From positions 1 to 41,808 of the forward strand of contig CAJODF010000008.1 in the NCBI GenBank assembly GCA_905233555.1: a DNA stretch of 41,808 nt, given 5' to 3'. The stretch comes from an uncultured Prevotella sp. Its GTDB lineage: Bacteria; Bacteroidota; Bacteroidia; Bacteroidales; Bacteroidaceae. Under the pieces are notes generated by a model, which saw only the letters and a list, made by a program, of their open reading frames with translations, made no database searches and was not told the origin of the DNA. The translations under genes and the position numbers were made by a program. Below are positions 15,783 to 25,305 of the stretch, in pieces (positions within the stretch are counted from its first letter, which is position 1; each line of letters opens with the position of its first letter).

Positions 15783-16229
15783 TTAATTTGTTCGTTTTTT
15801 AGTGAGTGTAAGGATATTGCGGTCACCCTCTCGCTTATATTCGGTACTATCCATGTAGCGACGCATCAACATGATGCCCAGACCGCCGATACTACGTTGC
15901 TCTGCTGGCAACGTGGTATCCACTTCGCCACGTGTAGTAGGATCGAAGGGGGTGCCGTTATCTGTTATCGTGATCACCAGTCCATTGTCACCAGCCACAG
16001 CCTCGATACAGACATCACCCTTTGTCCCAGGCGGATAGGCATAGTCCATCACGTTCACTACAGCCTCCTCGATGGCAAGGTTCATCTGCATGGTCGTGGA
16101 CATATCAAAGCCTGCCGCCTCACAGGCAGCATCCACGAATTCTGCCAGTCGTGGCACCTCCTGCACATCGTTAGGCAGAATGAGGCTGCTTCTTATATCC
16201 TGTTGCCGTTTTTCTTCACTCTTACTCAT
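15783..16229 (-). CDS. RsbW-like anti-sigma serine kinase (HATPase_c)
   Basis: 148 aa from ATG 16229; a TATCTTTG box at 16238-16245 lies inside the longer frame and excludes it. GHKL ATPase motifs: N box MNLAIEEAVVNVMDYAYPP, G1 ITDNGTPFDP, G2 GGLGIMLMRR. Such proteins phosphorylate their STAS partner and sequester a client. First gene of the kinase-STAS-RluA-small peptide unit on the minus strand. Confidence 0.88.
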   Translation of the reverse strand: MSKSEEKRQQDIRSSLILPNDVQEVPRLAEFVDAACEAAGFDMSTTMQMNLAIEEAVVNVMDYAYPPGTKGDVCIEAVAGDNGLVITITDNGTPFDPTTRGEVDTTLPAEQRSIGGLGIMLMRRYMDSTEYKREGDRNILTLTKKRTN

Positions 16230-16237
16230 ATCGTGTG

Positions 16238-16245
16238 CAAAGATA
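16238..16245 (-). promoter_or_regulatory. -7 promoter box of kinase-STAS unit
   Basis: TATCTTTG followed by CACACG, 8 bp before the ATG at 16229. Confidence 0.6.
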
Positions 16246-16370
16246 ATGTAATTCGAGCGAATCACCAAAGAAATCCCTCTTTTTTTTTAATTTGGCTTCG
16301 TTGAAGATACTTATCCTCGGAAAAACACAAATAAATTTGGTTTTTCGCTCGCATTTAATCGTTTTTTTCG

Positions 16371-16378
16371 TAACTTTG
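16371..16378 (+). promoter_or_regulatory. -7 promoter box of the hisIE-to-DUF5103 gene run
   Basis: TAACTTTG followed by CAGCC, 29 bp before the preferred hisIE ATG. No clear TAnnTTTG box was seen in the short gaps of the eight-gene run, so this may serve a long transcript. Confidence 0.55.
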
Positions 16379-16407
16379 CAGCCAAATTGTGAGTAATAGT
16401 GAAAGAA

Positions 16408-17055
16408 ATGGAGATAGATTTTGAAAAGAGTGGCGGACTGGTTCCCGCTATTGTCCAGGATGCCAAGACGAAAAACGTGCTGATGCTGGGCTATATGAAC
16501 AAGGAAGCCTACGACAAAACACTGCTGACGAAGAAGGTAACCTTCTGGAGTCGCAGTCGTGAATGTCTGTGGACGAAAGGCGAGACCAGCGGAAACTTCC
16601 TGAACCTGGTGAGCATTGCCTCAGACTGCGACCACGACACGCTGCTGGTGAAGGCATTGCCCGATGGACCTACCTGCCACAAGGGTACTGACACCTGTTG
16701 GGGTGAGGATAATGACAACAATCCCCTACTCTTCCTGACAGAACTGCAGGACTTCATTGAAAAGCGCCACGAGGAGATGCCCGAGGGCAGTTATACCACT
16801 TCGCTCTTTAAAGACGGCATAAACCGCATTGCCCAGAAGGTAGGTGAAGAAGCGCTGGAAACCGTGATTGAGGCCACCAACGGTGGAAAGGACAAACTGA
16901 TCTACGAGGCCAGCGACCTGATTTACCACCTGATTGTGTTGATGACCAGTAAGGGGCTCCGCATTGAAGATATTGCTGCAGAACTGCAGAAGCGCCACGA
17001 TCCCAACTGGGACAAGAATCGTCGCGAGGCCAAGGCGAAACATCAAATGGAATAA
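16408..17055 (+). CDS. hisIE: Bifunctional phosphoribosyl-AMP cyclohydrolase / phosphoribosyl-ATP pyrophosphatase
   Basis: 215 aa from ATG 16408 (MEIDFEKSGGLVPAIVQD); GTG 16399 is an alternative. The HisI half (about 1-115) contains VTFWSRSRECLWTKGETSGN, the metal-ligand segment CDHDTLL and TCHKGTDTCWG. The HisE half (about 120-210) contains KVGEEALETVIEA and ASDLIYHLIVLM. It catalyses histidine biosynthesis steps 2 and 3. No other his genes are nearby; it heads a co-directional run with ftsE (3-bp gap) and the lysine genes. Confidence 0.95.
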   Translation: MEIDFEKSGGLVPAIVQDAKTKNVLMLGYMNKEAYDKTLLTKKVTFWSRSRECLWTKGETSGNFLNLVSIASDCDHDTLLVKALPDGPTCHKGTDTCWGEDNDNNPLLFLTELQDFIEKRHEEMPEGSYTTSLFKDGINRIAQKVGEEALETVIEATNGGKDKLIYEASDLIYHLIVLMTSKGLRIEDIAAELQKRHDPNWDKNRREAKAKHQME

Positions 17056-17058
17056 GCG

Positions 17059-17817
17059 ATGAGTGATTTGTTGATCAGTTATAAAAACGCGAATATCTAC
17101 CAGCGACATGGGATCTGTGTGCTGAAAGAGGTGAACTTCCACGTGGAGGAAGGAGAGTTCGTCTATATCATTGGCCGCGTAGGATCCGGAAAGTCCAGCC
17201 TGTTGCGAACCTTGTATTTCGAACTGGATATGGAAGAAGCCGATGAGGCTAAGGTATTCGACTATGATCTGCTCAGCCTGCGACAAAGGGATATCCCCAG
17301 TCTCAGACGACAGATGGGTGTCGTTTTCCAAGACTTCCAGTTATTGGGCGACCGTACTGTTTACAAGAACCTGCAGTTTGTGCTGAAGGCCACAGGCTGG
17401 AAGAAGAAGGAAGAGATAGACCAGCGTATCGACGAGGTGTTGAGCGATGTGGGTCTGCAAGACAAGGCCGAAAAAATGCCGCATGAACTCTCCGGCGGAG
17501 AGCAGCAGCGTGTGGCTATTGCAAGAGCCATCCTGAACAAACCGAAACTCATCATCGCCGACGAGCCGACAGGTAATCTGGATCCTGAGACCGCAGAGAA
17601 CATCATTGAACTGCTCCGACAAATCTGTCAGACGGGAACCGCCGTGGTGATGGCCACCCACAACATGCCACTACTCGACAAGTACCCGGGAGTCGTCTAT
17701 CGCTGTGCCGGATGCAAAATGGAAGAGGTGACCAGCGACTTCAACCAGATACAACTGGTAGATGAGCCCGACACCGATGAGATTACCGTCAGGTACTCAG
17801 AAAGAGAAGAAATTTGA
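17059..17817 (+). CDS. ftsE: FtsE-like cell-division ABC transporter ATPase
   Basis: 252 aa. Walker [10 protein letters not shown] at 39-47, signature LSGGEQQR at 144-151, Walker B LIIADEP around D168/E169, and switch His in [23 protein letters not shown] is typical of FtsE. With FtsX it controls peptidoglycan hydrolases at the septum. There is a C-terminal extension of about 35 acidic residues after the ATPase core. No ftsX lies beside it, so the partner must be elsewhere. Gaps of 3 and 16 bp link it to hisIE and lysC. Confidence 0.88.
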   Translation: MSDLLISYKNANIYQRHGICVLKEVNFHVEEGEFVYIIGRVGSGKSSLLRTLYFELDMEEADEAKVFDYDLLSLRQRDIPSLRRQMGVVFQDFQLLGDRTVYKNLQFVLKATGWKKKEEIDQRIDEVLSDVGLQDKAEKMPHELSGGEQQRVAIARAILNKPKLIIADEPTGNLDPETAENIIELLRQICQTGTAVVMATHNMPLLDKYPGVVYRCAGCKMEEVTSDFNQIQLVDEPDTDEITVRYSEREEI

Positions 17818-17833
17818 AAAAATATATAGTAAT

Positions 17834-19153
17834 ATGATCGTTATGAAATTCGGCGGCACGTCCGTCGGCAGCCCAGAGAGAATGAAAGAGGTGACCAAAC
17901 TTGTCACCAAGTCAGGAGAACCCGTCTTCGTGGTGCTCTCCGCCATGTCAGGAACCACCAACTCGCTCGTCGAGATATCCGATTATCTCTATAAGAAGAA
18001 TCCCGATGGTGCCAACGAGGTAATCAACCGTCTGGAGCAGAAATACCTGCGCCATGTGGAGGAACTCTACACGAAAGACGAGACCAAGCAACAGACACGC
18101 GAGTTTCTGAAAGGAGAATTCGACTACCTGCGCTCCTTCACGAAGGAGCTCTTCACCAGTTTTGAGGAGAAAAGTATCGTGGCACAGGGTGAGATGATGT
18201 CAACCAATATGGTGGCTAACTATATGAAGGAACAGGGTATCAACGCTGTGCTGCTGAATGCCCTCGATTTTATGCGCACGGATAAGAACTCCGAACCGGA
18301 TCCGGTGTATATCAAGGAGAAGTTAAACGCCATTCTCGCAGATAACGAAGGTGCTCAGGTATATATTACCCAGGGCTTCATCTGCCGTAATGCCTACGGC
18401 GAAGTAGATAACCTGCAGCGTGGTGGCTCTGACTATACTGCCTCGTTGGTAGGTGCCGCCATCGGTGCCGAAGAGATCCAGATTTGGACAGACATCGACG
18501 GTATGCACAACAACGATCCCCGTGTGGTGGATCATACGGAGCCCGTACACCAACTACACTTCGAGGAAGCCGCTGAGTTAGCCTACTTCGGAGCAAAGAT
18601 TCTGCACCCGACCTGTGTACAGCCCGCCAAGTATGCTGGTATCCCCGTGCGCCTGCTGAACACAATGGCCCCTGACGCAGAAGGTACAACTATCAGTAAC
18701 GCCACAGAATACGGCAAGATCAAGGCCATTGCCGCCAAAGATAATATTATTGCCATCAAGATCAAATCGAGCCGTATGCTCTTGGCTACAGGTTTCCTGC
18801 GCAAGGTATTCGAGATATTTGAGAGTTATCAGACGCCTATTGATATGGTATGTACCTCTGAGGTGGGTGTATCAATGAGTATCGACAACTCTGCCCATTT
18901 AGGCGAGATCGTGGATGAACTGAAGAAGTATGGTACGGTCACCGTGGATACGGGTATGTGCATCATCTGCGTGGTGGGTGACCTCGACTGGTCGAACATC
19001 GGCTTCGAGACACTGGCACTGGACGCCCTGAAGGACATTCCTGTACGTATGGTCAGTTATGGCGGTTCAAACTATAACATCTCCTTCCTCATCCGTGAAG
19101 AAGACAAGAAGCGCGCCCTCCAAAAACTCAGCGATACGATTTTCAACAAATAG
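17834..19153 (+). CDS. lysC: Aspartate kinase (monofunctional)
   Basis: 439 aa from ATG 17834. The frame extends upstream into ftsE, but MIVMKFGGTSVGSPERMKEV is the canonical start. Kinase domain about 1-290 (KFGGTSVG; SDYTASLVGAAIGAEEIQIW; TDIDGMHNNDPRVV); two ACT domains at about 310-439 for feedback control. Phosphorylates aspartate, the first step to lysine, threonine and methionine. Followed 30 bp later by lysA. Confidence 0.95.
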   Translation: MIVMKFGGTSVGSPERMKEVTKLVTKSGEPVFVVLSAMSGTTNSLVEISDYLYKKNPDGANEVINRLEQKYLRHVEELYTKDETKQQTREFLKGEFDYLRSFTKELFTSFEEKSIVAQGEMMSTNMVANYMKEQGINAVLLNALDFMRTDKNSEPDPVYIKEKLNAILADNEGAQVYITQGFICRNAYGEVDNLQRGGSDYTASLVGAAIGAEEIQIWTDIDGMHNNDPRVVDHTEPVHQLHFEEAAELAYFGAKILHPTCVQPAKYAGIPVRLLNTMAPDAEGTTISNATEYGKIKAIAAKDNIIAIKIKSSRMLLATGFLRKVFEIFESYQTPIDMVCTSEVGVSMSIDNSAHLGEIVDELKKYGTVTVDTGMCIICVVGDLDWSNIGFETLALDALKDIPVRMVSYGGSNYNISFLIREEDKKRALQKLSDTIFNK

Positions 19154-19183
19154 TACCCTACACAAACACAACACAGACTAATT

Positions 19184-20344
19184 ATGGGCAAAGGAAAATT
19201 CCCCGTAGAGAAGTTGCAGACGATACAGACGCCCTTCTACTACTACGATGCGGAGGTGCTGCGCCAGACACTGCGCACCATTAACGAGGAGGCAGGCAAA
19301 CATGAAGGCTTTGTGGTTCATTATGCCATCAAGGCCAATGCCAACCCGAAGATTCTCCGCATCATCCGTGAGGCAGGCATGGGTGCCGACTGCGTCAGCG
19401 GTGGCGAGATAGAGGCTTCCATCAAGTCAGGATTCCCCAACAACAAGATTGTCTATGCAGGCGTGGGAAAGGCCGACTGGGAAATCAACCTCGGTCTGGA
19501 CAATGATATCTTCTGCTTCAACGTGGAGAGCATACCAGAGTTGGAAGTTATCAACGAACTGGCTGCTGCCAAAGGAAAAGTGGCCCGTGTGGCCTTCCGC
19601 CTGAATCCCAACGTTGGAGCGCACACCCATGCAAACATCACCACGGGGTTGGCAGAAAACAAGTTCGGCATTGCCATGCGCGACATGCTCGATGTGATTG
19701 AGGAAGCAGAAAAGTTGGCTAACGTCAAATTTGTGGGTCTGCACTTCCACATCGGTTCACAGATACTCGACATGGGTGACTTCGAAGCCCTCTGCAATCG
19801 GGTTAATGAACTACAAAACATCCTCGACAGTCACCGCATCCGTGTGGAACACATCAATGTAGGCGGCGGACTCGGTGTGGACTACGCACACCCCAACCGT
19901 CTGCCGATTCCCGACTTCAAGGCTTACTTCAGCACCTATGCCAAGAAATTGAAGTTGCGTCCGGGACAGACATTGCATTTCGAGTTAGGACGTGCGATGG
20001 TAGCACAGTGCGGAAGTCTCATCACGCGTACCTTATATATTAAAAAAGGTGCTGTGAAGAAATTCGCTATTGTTGATGCAGGATTTCCAGACCTGATCCG
20101 TCCTGCCCTCTATCAGGCCTACCACAAGATTGAGAACATTACCAGCGAGGAACCCAACGACACCTACGACGTGGTGGGGCCTATCTGCGAATCTACAGAT
20201 GTCTTTGCCAAGCAGATAGACCTCAACGGAACCCGTCGGGGCGACCTGTTAGCCATCCGCTCTGCCGGAGCCTATGGTGAGATCATGGCCTCACAGTATA
20301 ACTGTCGCAAACTGCCAATAGGCTATATGAGCGACGATTTATAA
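19184..20344 (+). CDS. lysA: Diaminopimelate decarboxylase
   Basis: 386 aa, PLP-dependent fold III alanine-racemase-type barrel. PLP Lys50 lies in HYAIKANAN. Other family motifs: GLHFHIGSQILD, INVGGGLGVDY, FELGRAMVAQCG, GPICESTDVFA and AGAYGEIMASQYN. It converts meso-diaminopimelate to lysine, the last step of the pathway begun by the adjacent lysC. Confidence 0.95.
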   Translation: MGKGKFPVEKLQTIQTPFYYYDAEVLRQTLRTINEEAGKHEGFVVHYAIKANANPKILRIIREAGMGADCVSGGEIEASIKSGFPNNKIVYAGVGKADWEINLGLDNDIFCFNVESIPELEVINELAAAKGKVARVAFRLNPNVGAHTHANITTGLAENKFGIAMRDMLDVIEEAEKLANVKFVGLHFHIGSQILDMGDFEALCNRVNELQNILDSHRIRVEHINVGGGLGVDYAHPNRLPIPDFKAYFSTYAKKLKLRPGQTLHFELGRAMVAQCGSLITRTLYIKKGAVKKFAIVDAGFPDLIRPALYQAYHKIENITSEEPNDTYDVVGPICESTDVFAKQIDLNGTRRGDLLAIRSAGAYGEIMASQYNCRKLPIGYMSDDL

Positions 20345-20354
20345 ACAAAAAAGT

Positions 20355-20987
20355 ATGACAAAAGAAGAATGCCGTTTCTCTGTTATCATGGCGGTCTATG
20401 AGAAAGCCCGCGAGTTGGAGGAGAGTCTGCCTGACTTCCTCACACAAGCCTACGAGCCAGGATATGAGGTGATTGTCGTCGACGAGTCTTCTACAGATGA
20501 CACAGAGGACGTGCTGAAACTCTTTAAACAGGAACATCCTCAATTATATACCACTTTCCTGCCAAAACCTAATCTCAACATCACGCGTCGCAGATTAGCA
20601 CTAAGCATTGGTGTGAAAGCCGCTAAGAATGAATGGGTCATCTTTACGGATATTAACGCCAAGCCAACCTCTTCAGAATGGTTGAAGGAACTGGCAGAAT
20701 TCATCAATGGTTCTTCAGAGGTTATACTGGGCTACTTCCGGAAAAAAGGAACGAAACTCCAGATATTCGATGAGGTTTGGGAGGCAAACAGACAGATCAG
20801 GAAGGCAGAGCGCAAGCGGGCCGACGGTCATGAGGGGAAGAGACTAAAATATCTGCGTGGTAAATATGATTTCATTGTCGTGCGACGAGACCATGCGCAC
20901 GATCTCCTGAAATTTTTCGAACAAGATATCAGTCTGCGCCGTCTGTTAGGGCTACGGCTGTCAATTATGTGCCATAACCTCTGCTAA
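20355..20987 (+). CDS. GT2-family glycosyltransferase (short)
   Basis: 210 aa. GT-A fold N-terminus: RFSVIMAVYEKARELEESLP, VIVVDESSTDDTEDVL, and FTDINAKPTSSEWL at the usual DxD metal site (here D-I-N). The catalytic C-terminal part is short and basic, with no transmembrane segment. The substrate is unknown; it is probably a cell-envelope polysaccharide or glycolipid. It lies 10 bp after lysA and 22 bp before the GT4-like gene. Confidence 0.82.
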   Translation: MTKEECRFSVIMAVYEKARELEESLPDFLTQAYEPGYEVIVVDESSTDDTEDVLKLFKQEHPQLYTTFLPKPNLNITRRRLALSIGVKAAKNEWVIFTDINAKPTSSEWLKELAEFINGSSEVILGYFRKKGTKLQIFDEVWEANRQIRKAERKRADGHEGKRLKYLRGKYDFIVVRRDHAHDLLKFFEQDISLRRLLGLRLSIMCHNLC

Positions 20988-21009
20988 CCCCCTGACAATT
21001 GACAAGCCA

Positions 21010-22086
21010 ATGAAAATCCTGCATATATACCCGAAATCCGACAATATGATTGCCAAGTATGTAAGCATATTAGTGGAGGGTATGCGCCATAGTGCCGATG
21101 TCAGGTCAACAGACTCACCAAGCGACTTCAAAGCCGTCTGTCAGAAGATGGAGCCAGACATTGTACATTGTCACGGATGCTGGCATTATTCCATTGTCAA
21201 CGCCGTCAACATGGCATACAAAAACGGGGCACGCATTATCCTCTCGCCACACGGACAGTTGGAGCCCTGGATATTGGAGGAGAAATCGCTACAAGAAAAA
21301 CTGCACAAGACTCTGCTTTGGCAAAAAGGTAGTGTGGAGCGAGCCTATGCCATTATTGTTTTCGGCAATATGGAGCAAAGGCACCTCAGGCAGTTAAAAT
21401 GGAACCCACGCATAGAGATTATCCGCAATACACTGATAACCAACAGCATCACCCCTCAGGAGATGTGCTCACAGACATTTGCCGTCTATCAGAAGACACT
21501 CGACTCGAATGTTCTAGAGCAGATGGACGAGATAACACAACGGCTACTGGCATGCATCATCAAAGCGGGCATCACCGGCGACAGGCGATGGGTTCGAGAG
21601 CCTGTGGTCTGTGGTCCGGAAACAGACTGGCGCAGGTTGCTGATCTATGCAGAACACGAGAACATCCATAACTACATAGACTACGGCATCAGCATTCTCG
21701 GTCTGGAAACGCCTGGCCTCGACACCTCCAAGATTACCGCCTATTTCCCCAACTATTGGCAGTCGCCCTTACCTTTGAAAGAAATCATCGGCGAATACAA
21801 GGGCGATGAGACAGACTATATTGTACGTATGATCCGTCAGATAGAGAAACGGCCTTTACTACTCCACCTTATTGAACTAGCCCGTGAACTAAGGCGTGAT
21901 GCTGTGGATGACAACCAGTTGCAGCAGGCCCTTGAAGAAAAGAAACTGCTGAAATATGCCTCATGCCTCATGCAGATTCTCCAAGAACAGACGCTCTTAG
22001 ATGAAGGCTATATGCCACTCCCACCAAGCGACAACCGCGAAACGCGGCGCATTCGAAAACAGATCATGAATCATCTGAAAATATGA
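21010..22086 (+). CDS. GT4-like N-terminal domain fused to an unrecognised helical C-domain
   Basis: 358 aa. Residues 1 to about 165 look like the acceptor half of a GT-B glycosyltransferase: MKILHIYPKSDNM, PDIVHCHGCWHYSIVNAVNM, LSPHGQLEPWILEE, and VFGNMEQRHLRQL. The donor-binding half (Gly-rich loop and E-x7-E motif of GT4) is not visible. Instead residues about 170-358 are mostly helical and charged (TDYIVRMIRQIEKRPLLLHL, DDNQLQQALEEKKLLKYA). It may be a non-catalytic or divergent enzyme. The stop overlaps the fbp start by 4 bp. Confidence 0.7.
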   Translation: MKILHIYPKSDNMIAKYVSILVEGMRHSADVRSTDSPSDFKAVCQKMEPDIVHCHGCWHYSIVNAVNMAYKNGARIILSPHGQLEPWILEEKSLQEKLHKTLLWQKGSVERAYAIIVFGNMEQRHLRQLKWNPRIEIIRNTLITNSITPQEMCSQTFAVYQKTLDSNVLEQMDEITQRLLACIIKAGITGDRRWVREPVVCGPETDWRRLLIYAEHENIHNYIDYGISILGLETPGLDTSKITAYFPNYWQSPLPLKEIIGEYKGDETDYIVRMIRQIEKRPLLLHLIELARELRRDAVDDNQLQQALEEKKLLKYASCLMQILQEQTLLDEGYMPLPPSDNRETRRIRKQIMNHLKI

Positions 22087-24074
22087 CATCATCAAACCCA
22101 TACAACAAGGCAGACAGACACTATCTGCAACTGCTTTCGCAATCATTTCCCACCATCGCCGATGCCGCCAAGGAAATAATCAACTTGGAGGCCATCATGA
22201 ACCTGCCCAAAGGTACAGAGCATTTTCTTGCCGATATACATGGCGAGAGTGAAGCCTTCCAGCATGTACTCAAAAACGCATCCGGCAACATCAAGCGTAA
22301 GGTGAACGAACTCTTCGGAAATACCATCCGTGAGTCGGAGAAGAGAGAACTCTGCACTCTGATCTACTACCCAGAGCAGAAACTAGAACTCATTAAGGCG
22401 CAGGAAACCGACCTCAATGACTGGTACCGTATCACCATCCACCAACTCGTCCGTGTATGCCGTGATGTCAGCAGCAAATACACTCGCAGCAAGGTTCGTA
22501 AGTCACTACCTGAGGATTTTTCATACATTATCGAAGAACTGCTGCATGAGCGTACTGACGACCAAGACAAGGCTGCCTATGTGGCCGTCATTGTAGATAC
22601 CATCATCTCTACGGGACGTGCTGATGCTTTTATCGAGGCCATCTGCAACGTGATACAACGTCTCGCCATCGACCAGTTGCACATCCTTGGCGACATCTAC
22701 GATCGTGGCCCCGGAGCCCATAAGATCATGGAAACCCTGCGACAGTATCATTCATGGGACATCCAGTGGGGCAATCACGATATTCTCTGGATGGGAGCCT
22801 CGGCAGGCAATAATGCCTGTATCTGCAATGTGCTACGCCTCAGCCTACGCTACGCCAATCTCGCCACCATAGAGGAGTACGGTATCAACCTTGTGCCACT
22901 GGCTACCTTTGCCTTGGAGGTCTATGGCGATGACCCCTGCGAGGAGTTTATGCCAATCCTTTTGCGTGACAATGAGATAGACGAGAAGACCCGTCTGTTG
23001 ACGGCGAAGATGCACAAGGCCATCACCATCATCCAACTCAAAGAGGAGGCTAAGATATTCGGACGTCATCCCGAATGGCAGATGCAGGATCGCAGTCTCT
23101 TCGACCACATAGACTACCAGCGCGGTATCTGCACGATAGACGGAAAAGCATACGAGATGCGTTCCTGCAACTTCCCCACTATTGACCCATCTAATCCCAA
23201 TGCCTTTACGGAAGAGGAATGGCAGTTGATGGAAAGACTCCACCATTCGTTCCGCATCAGTGAAAAATTACAGAAACATATCCGCACCATTCTCTCTCAC
23301 GGGTGTATGTTTGCCATCAGCAACTCCAACCTGCTCTTCCACGCCAGCATACCACTCAATGAAGACGGCTCGCTGAAAGCGGTCGAGATATTTCCTGGAA
23401 AGAAATACAGCGGCAAAGACCTGATGCACAATATCGGCATGATGGTTCGCGCAGCCTTCAACCCAAATTCAAGTCCATCGGACGAATATCCACGTAATTA
23501 TGCCCGCGACTATTTCCTTTACCTCTGGTGCGGCAAAGACTCGCCACTCTTTGACAAGTCGAAGATGGCCACTTTCGAGCGTTACTTCCTTAAAGACAAG
23601 GATACCTATAAAGAGGAGAAAGGCAACTATTTCAAACTCCGTGACTCCGAAGAAATCTGCGACCGTATCCTCGATGCCTTTGGAGTGAAGGGCGAAAACC
23701 GACATATCATCAACGGCCACGTACCTGTCCACGCTTCGAAGGGCGAAAACCCCATCAAGGCAGGTGGTAAACTGATGGTCATTGACGGTGGTTTCTCCGA
23801 GGCTTACCACTCTGAGACAGGTATAGCAGGCTACACCCTTGTCTATCACTCACGCGGTTTCCAACTGGTGCAGCACGCGCCGTTTACCTCTGCCCGTGAA
23901 GCCATCGTCGAAGGAACCGACATCAAGTCGACAACTCAGATTGTAGAGATGTCTGCCCATCGCATGCTCGTAGCCGATACGGACAAAGGCGAAGAACTGC
24001 GTGCTCAGATAGCAGATCTGAAAGAACTGCTCTATGCCTATCGTCACGGCATCATCACCGAGAAAAGAAACTAG
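22083..24074 (+). CDS. fbp: Class III fructose-1,6-bisphosphatase
   Basis: 663 aa, the length of the Firmicutes/Bacteroidetes class III enzyme. Metallophosphoesterase motifs in order: FLADIHGESEAF, LGDIYDRGPGAHKIM, QWGNHDILWMGAS, INGHVPVHASKGENPIKAGG, and VIDGGFSEAYHSETGIAGYT. Releases phosphate from fructose-1,6-bisphosphate in gluconeogenesis. ATG 22083 overlaps the preceding TGA, so translation is coupled to the GT4-like gene. Confidence 0.95.
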   Translation: MTSSNPYNKADRHYLQLLSQSFPTIADAAKEIINLEAIMNLPKGTEHFLADIHGESEAFQHVLKNASGNIKRKVNELFGNTIRESEKRELCTLIYYPEQKLELIKAQETDLNDWYRITIHQLVRVCRDVSSKYTRSKVRKSLPEDFSYIIEELLHERTDDQDKAAYVAVIVDTIISTGRADAFIEAICNVIQRLAIDQLHILGDIYDRGPGAHKIMETLRQYHSWDIQWGNHDILWMGASAGNNACICNVLRLSLRYANLATIEEYGINLVPLATFALEVYGDDPCEEFMPILLRDNEIDEKTRLLTAKMHKAITIIQLKEEAKIFGRHPEWQMQDRSLFDHIDYQRGICTIDGKAYEMRSCNFPTIDPSNPNAFTEEEWQLMERLHHSFRISEKLQKHIRTILSHGCMFAISNSNLLFHASIPLNEDGSLKAVEIFPGKKYSGKDLMHNIGMMVRAAFNPNSSPSDEYPRNYARDYFLYLWCGKDSPLFDKSKMATFERYFLKDKDTYKEEKGNYFKLRDSEEICDRILDAFGVKGENRHIINGHVPVHASKGENPIKAGGKLMVIDGGFSEAYHSETGIAGYTLVYHSRGFQLVQHAPFTSAREAIVEGTDIKSTTQIVEMSAHRMLVADTDKGEELRAQIADLKELLYAYRHGIITEKRN

Positions 24075-24080
24075 TGCAGA

Positions 24081-25304
24081 ATGAAAAGGTTGCTCATCAT
24101 CATACTGCTGATACCGCTGATGGCTTCCGCCAAAAGCAGGATTCACAACCCACAAATCAGGTCGATGCAGGTTGTTGTGAACCAAGACTGGCTCTCGCCT
24201 GCTGTTATGCGCCTGGGTACCAATGATGTACTGAACATCTCCTTCGACGAACTCTCGCACAACTACCATAGATATATATATAAGGTAGAGCATTGCGAGG
24301 CCGACTGGGCCACTTCCGAGGATATCTTTGAGAGCGACTGGCTAGAGGGATTCAACAACAATACCATCGACGATTACGAAAACTCCGTGAACACTACGGT
24401 GGCCTATACCCACTACCGCCTACAGATTCCCAACGAACGCTGTCGCCTGAAGATGAGCGGTAACTACCGTCTGCATATACTTGACGAGGACAATGACAAC
24501 GAAGAGGTGATGACAGTGGAGTTCATGGTAACAGAACAGAGAATGAACCTATCCCTCAGTGTGACCACTAATACGGACATAGACTTGAATGATAGTCATC
24601 AACAGGTATCCATGAAACTGAACTATGGCGGCATGCTCGTAACTAACCCCGAAGATCAGATTAAGACCATAGTTATGCAGAATGGCGGAAACATCCGACA
24701 AAACATTAAGCCAAACTTCAAAAATGCCAACGGGCTGGAATGGATACACAACAAAGCCCTCATCTTCGATGCAGGGAATGAGTACCACAAGTTTGAAGTA
24801 CTCGATGTGAGCCACCCTACTATGGGAATTGACATCATCCGCTGGGATGGCACCTACTATCAGGCTTTCCCGTTTATGAACGAGCCAAGACCCAACTACA
24901 TATATGACGAAGATGCTGACGGCGCCTTCTACATCCGCAACAGTGACAATCGCGAAAACGACATTATCAGCGACTATGTATGGGTAAACTATTGTCTGAA
25001 AGCCCCTAGGCTCCCCGAAGGGAACATTATCGTCGACGGCCAATGGGCCACCGATGATAACATCTACAACTATGTGATGGCATACGACGAGGAAGACGGT
25101 ATATACCATACCCGCATTTTGCAGAAGCAAGGCTACTACAACTATCAATACCTGTGGCTGAAGGACGATGGCAGCACCACCTTTTTACCCTCTGAAGGTA
25201 ATTTCTTCCAGACAGAGAATCGCTATCAAGCCTACGCCTATTACAAAGGCACAGGAGAAAGAACATGGCGGCTGGTCGCTTACCGCCAGATCGAACTAAG
25301 ATAG
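24081..25304 (+). CDS. Exported DUF5103 domain protein
   Basis: 407 aa with signal peptide MKRLLIIILLIPLMASAKS. It matches the Bacteroidetes DUF5103 family: SMQVVVNQDWLSPAVMRLG, VLNISFDELSHNYHRYIYKV, ADWATSEDIFESDWLEGFNN, PNYIYDEDADGAFYIRN. Beta-rich, presumably periplasmic or outer-membrane associated; function unknown. Last gene of the eight-gene plus run, 6 bp after fbp. It ends 1 bp from the stop of the convergent regulator. Confidence 0.85.
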   Translation: MKRLLIIILLIPLMASAKSRIHNPQIRSMQVVVNQDWLSPAVMRLGTNDVLNISFDELSHNYHRYIYKVEHCEADWATSEDIFESDWLEGFNNNTIDDYENSVNTTVAYTHYRLQIPNERCRLKMSGNYRLHILDEDNDNEEVMTVEFMVTEQRMNLSLSVTTNTDIDLNDSHQQVSMKLNYGGMLVTNPEDQIKTIVMQNGGNIRQNIKPNFKNANGLEWIHNKALIFDAGNEYHKFEVLDVSHPTMGIDIIRWDGTYYQAFPFMNEPRPNYIYDEDADGAFYIRNSDNRENDIISDYVWVNYCLKAPRLPEGNIIVDGQWATDDNIYNYVMAYDEEDGIYHTRILQKQGYYNYQYLWLKDDGSTTFLPSEGNFFQTENRYQAYAYYKGTGERTWRLVAYRQIELR

Positions 25305-25305
25305 A

